Part shown: in pieces, positions 6,018 through 6,245 of the stretch
Layout: the number at the start of each line of letters is the position of its first letter
Numbering within the stretch: position 1 is the stretch's first letter
NCBI GenBank assembly: GCA_011391185.1
Contig: JAABRB010000216.1
Coordinates: forward strand, 1-6,245
Direction of reading: 5' to 3'
DNA from: Betaproteobacteria bacterium
Lineage (GTDB): Bacteria; Pseudomonadota; Gammaproteobacteria; Burkholderiales; SG8-39
Length of the DNA: 6,245 nt
Notes under the pieces: generated by a model
What the model was told of the DNA's origin: nothing
Database searches by the model: none
What the model saw: the letters and a program-made list of their open reading frames with translations, nothing else
Program-made: the position numbers and the translations under genes

Positions 6018-6245
6018 CTACGAGGCGGCCGACTTGCTCCCCTGGGTTCGCTCGGGCGACGTGACGATCCGCTGTAGCTTGCCGCTCGCCGGGCTGCGCT
6101 GTATCGGCCGCTCGTCGAGCTCGACGCGGACGTTGTCCAGTCCTTGAGCCTTCAAGAAATCGACCAGCGACCTGCGCGCGTGCTGCCGTATTTGTGCGGT
6201 CCGGGGGCGTTGCGACTCGATCCGCAAGGTGAGCGACGTTGCGCT
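6018..6245 (-). CDS. C-terminal end of a probable adenylate-forming (ANL/PaaK-like) enzyme, cut by window edge
   Basis: The reading frame enters from the right edge and gives 75 residues before TAG (6020-6018). Pattern: a beta strand (SLTLRIES), a helix (about 16-34, QIRQHARRSLVDFLKAQG), a strand (NVRVELDE), then RSPASGKLQRIV with Lys56. This looks like the C-terminal lid domain of ANL enzymes, whose last motif (S-G-K-x-x-R) carries the catalytic lysine of adenylation; phenylacetate-CoA ligase-like proteins end this way. The basic, Ser-rich tail after it has no visible domain. An internal TTG at 6227 is not needed as a start because the frame continues upstream. The identity is tentative because most of the protein is outside the window. 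Confidence 0.5.
   Translation of the reverse strand, partial: SATSLTLRIESQRPRTAQIRQHARRSLVDFLKAQGLDNVRVELDERPIQRSPASGKLQRIVTSPERTQGSKSAAS

Noticed and set aside
6018..6227. A separate small gene starting at TTG 6227
   Set aside because: The frame stays open to the right edge and the protein pattern (strand-helix-strand-SGK motif) continues upstream, so it is the end of a larger gene.

Overview
The window is GC-rich, gene-dense bacterial chromosome. It carries an LdtD-like L,D-transpeptidase, a MepK-type endopeptidase with a twin-arginine signal, and an archease/RtcB pair. Together these point to a Gram-negative member of the Pseudomonadota, perhaps beta- or gammaproteobacterial. The lineage is inferred from gene content only; the window has no rRNA or other marker.

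Left part (1-2375, all + strand): the 3' end of a COG1926-like phosphoribosyltransferase, an archease gene with a GTG start, a 147-bp gap holding a perfect 8-bp stem-loop, and a full-length RNA ligase gene, rtcB. RtcB joins RNA 2',3'-cyclic phosphate (or 3'-phosphate) ends to 5'-OH ends. Archease speeds its guanylylation and turnover. All RtcB metal and guanylylation residues are present.

Middle (2376-2718): a 343-bp non-coding gap between convergent genes, unusually rich in inverted repeats. An 83-bp palindrome with IS-end-like termini (TGTTGAAAAA) starts one base after the rtcB stop codon and contains a terminator-like hairpin. A second, nested palindrome follows and repeats the TTTTTCAACA motif. 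A 9-bp GC-rich hairpin lies nearer the minus-strand gene.

Right part (2719-6245): two minus-strand genes in a likely operon, an LdtD-like L,D-transpeptidase followed 12 nt later by a LOG-family protein. A MepK/DUF882 peptidase is transcribed divergently from a shared 96-bp intergenic region. The pair is functionally coherent: in E. coli one enzyme makes 3-3 peptidoglycan cross-links and the other cleaves them. At the right edge, the C-terminal end of a minus-strand gene, probably an adenylate-forming (ANL) enzyme, meets mepK tail to tail with two bases between the stops.

I do not see a convincing new multi-gene system. The least explained sequence is the palindrome cluster at 2377-2533 and the structured leader before rtcB.
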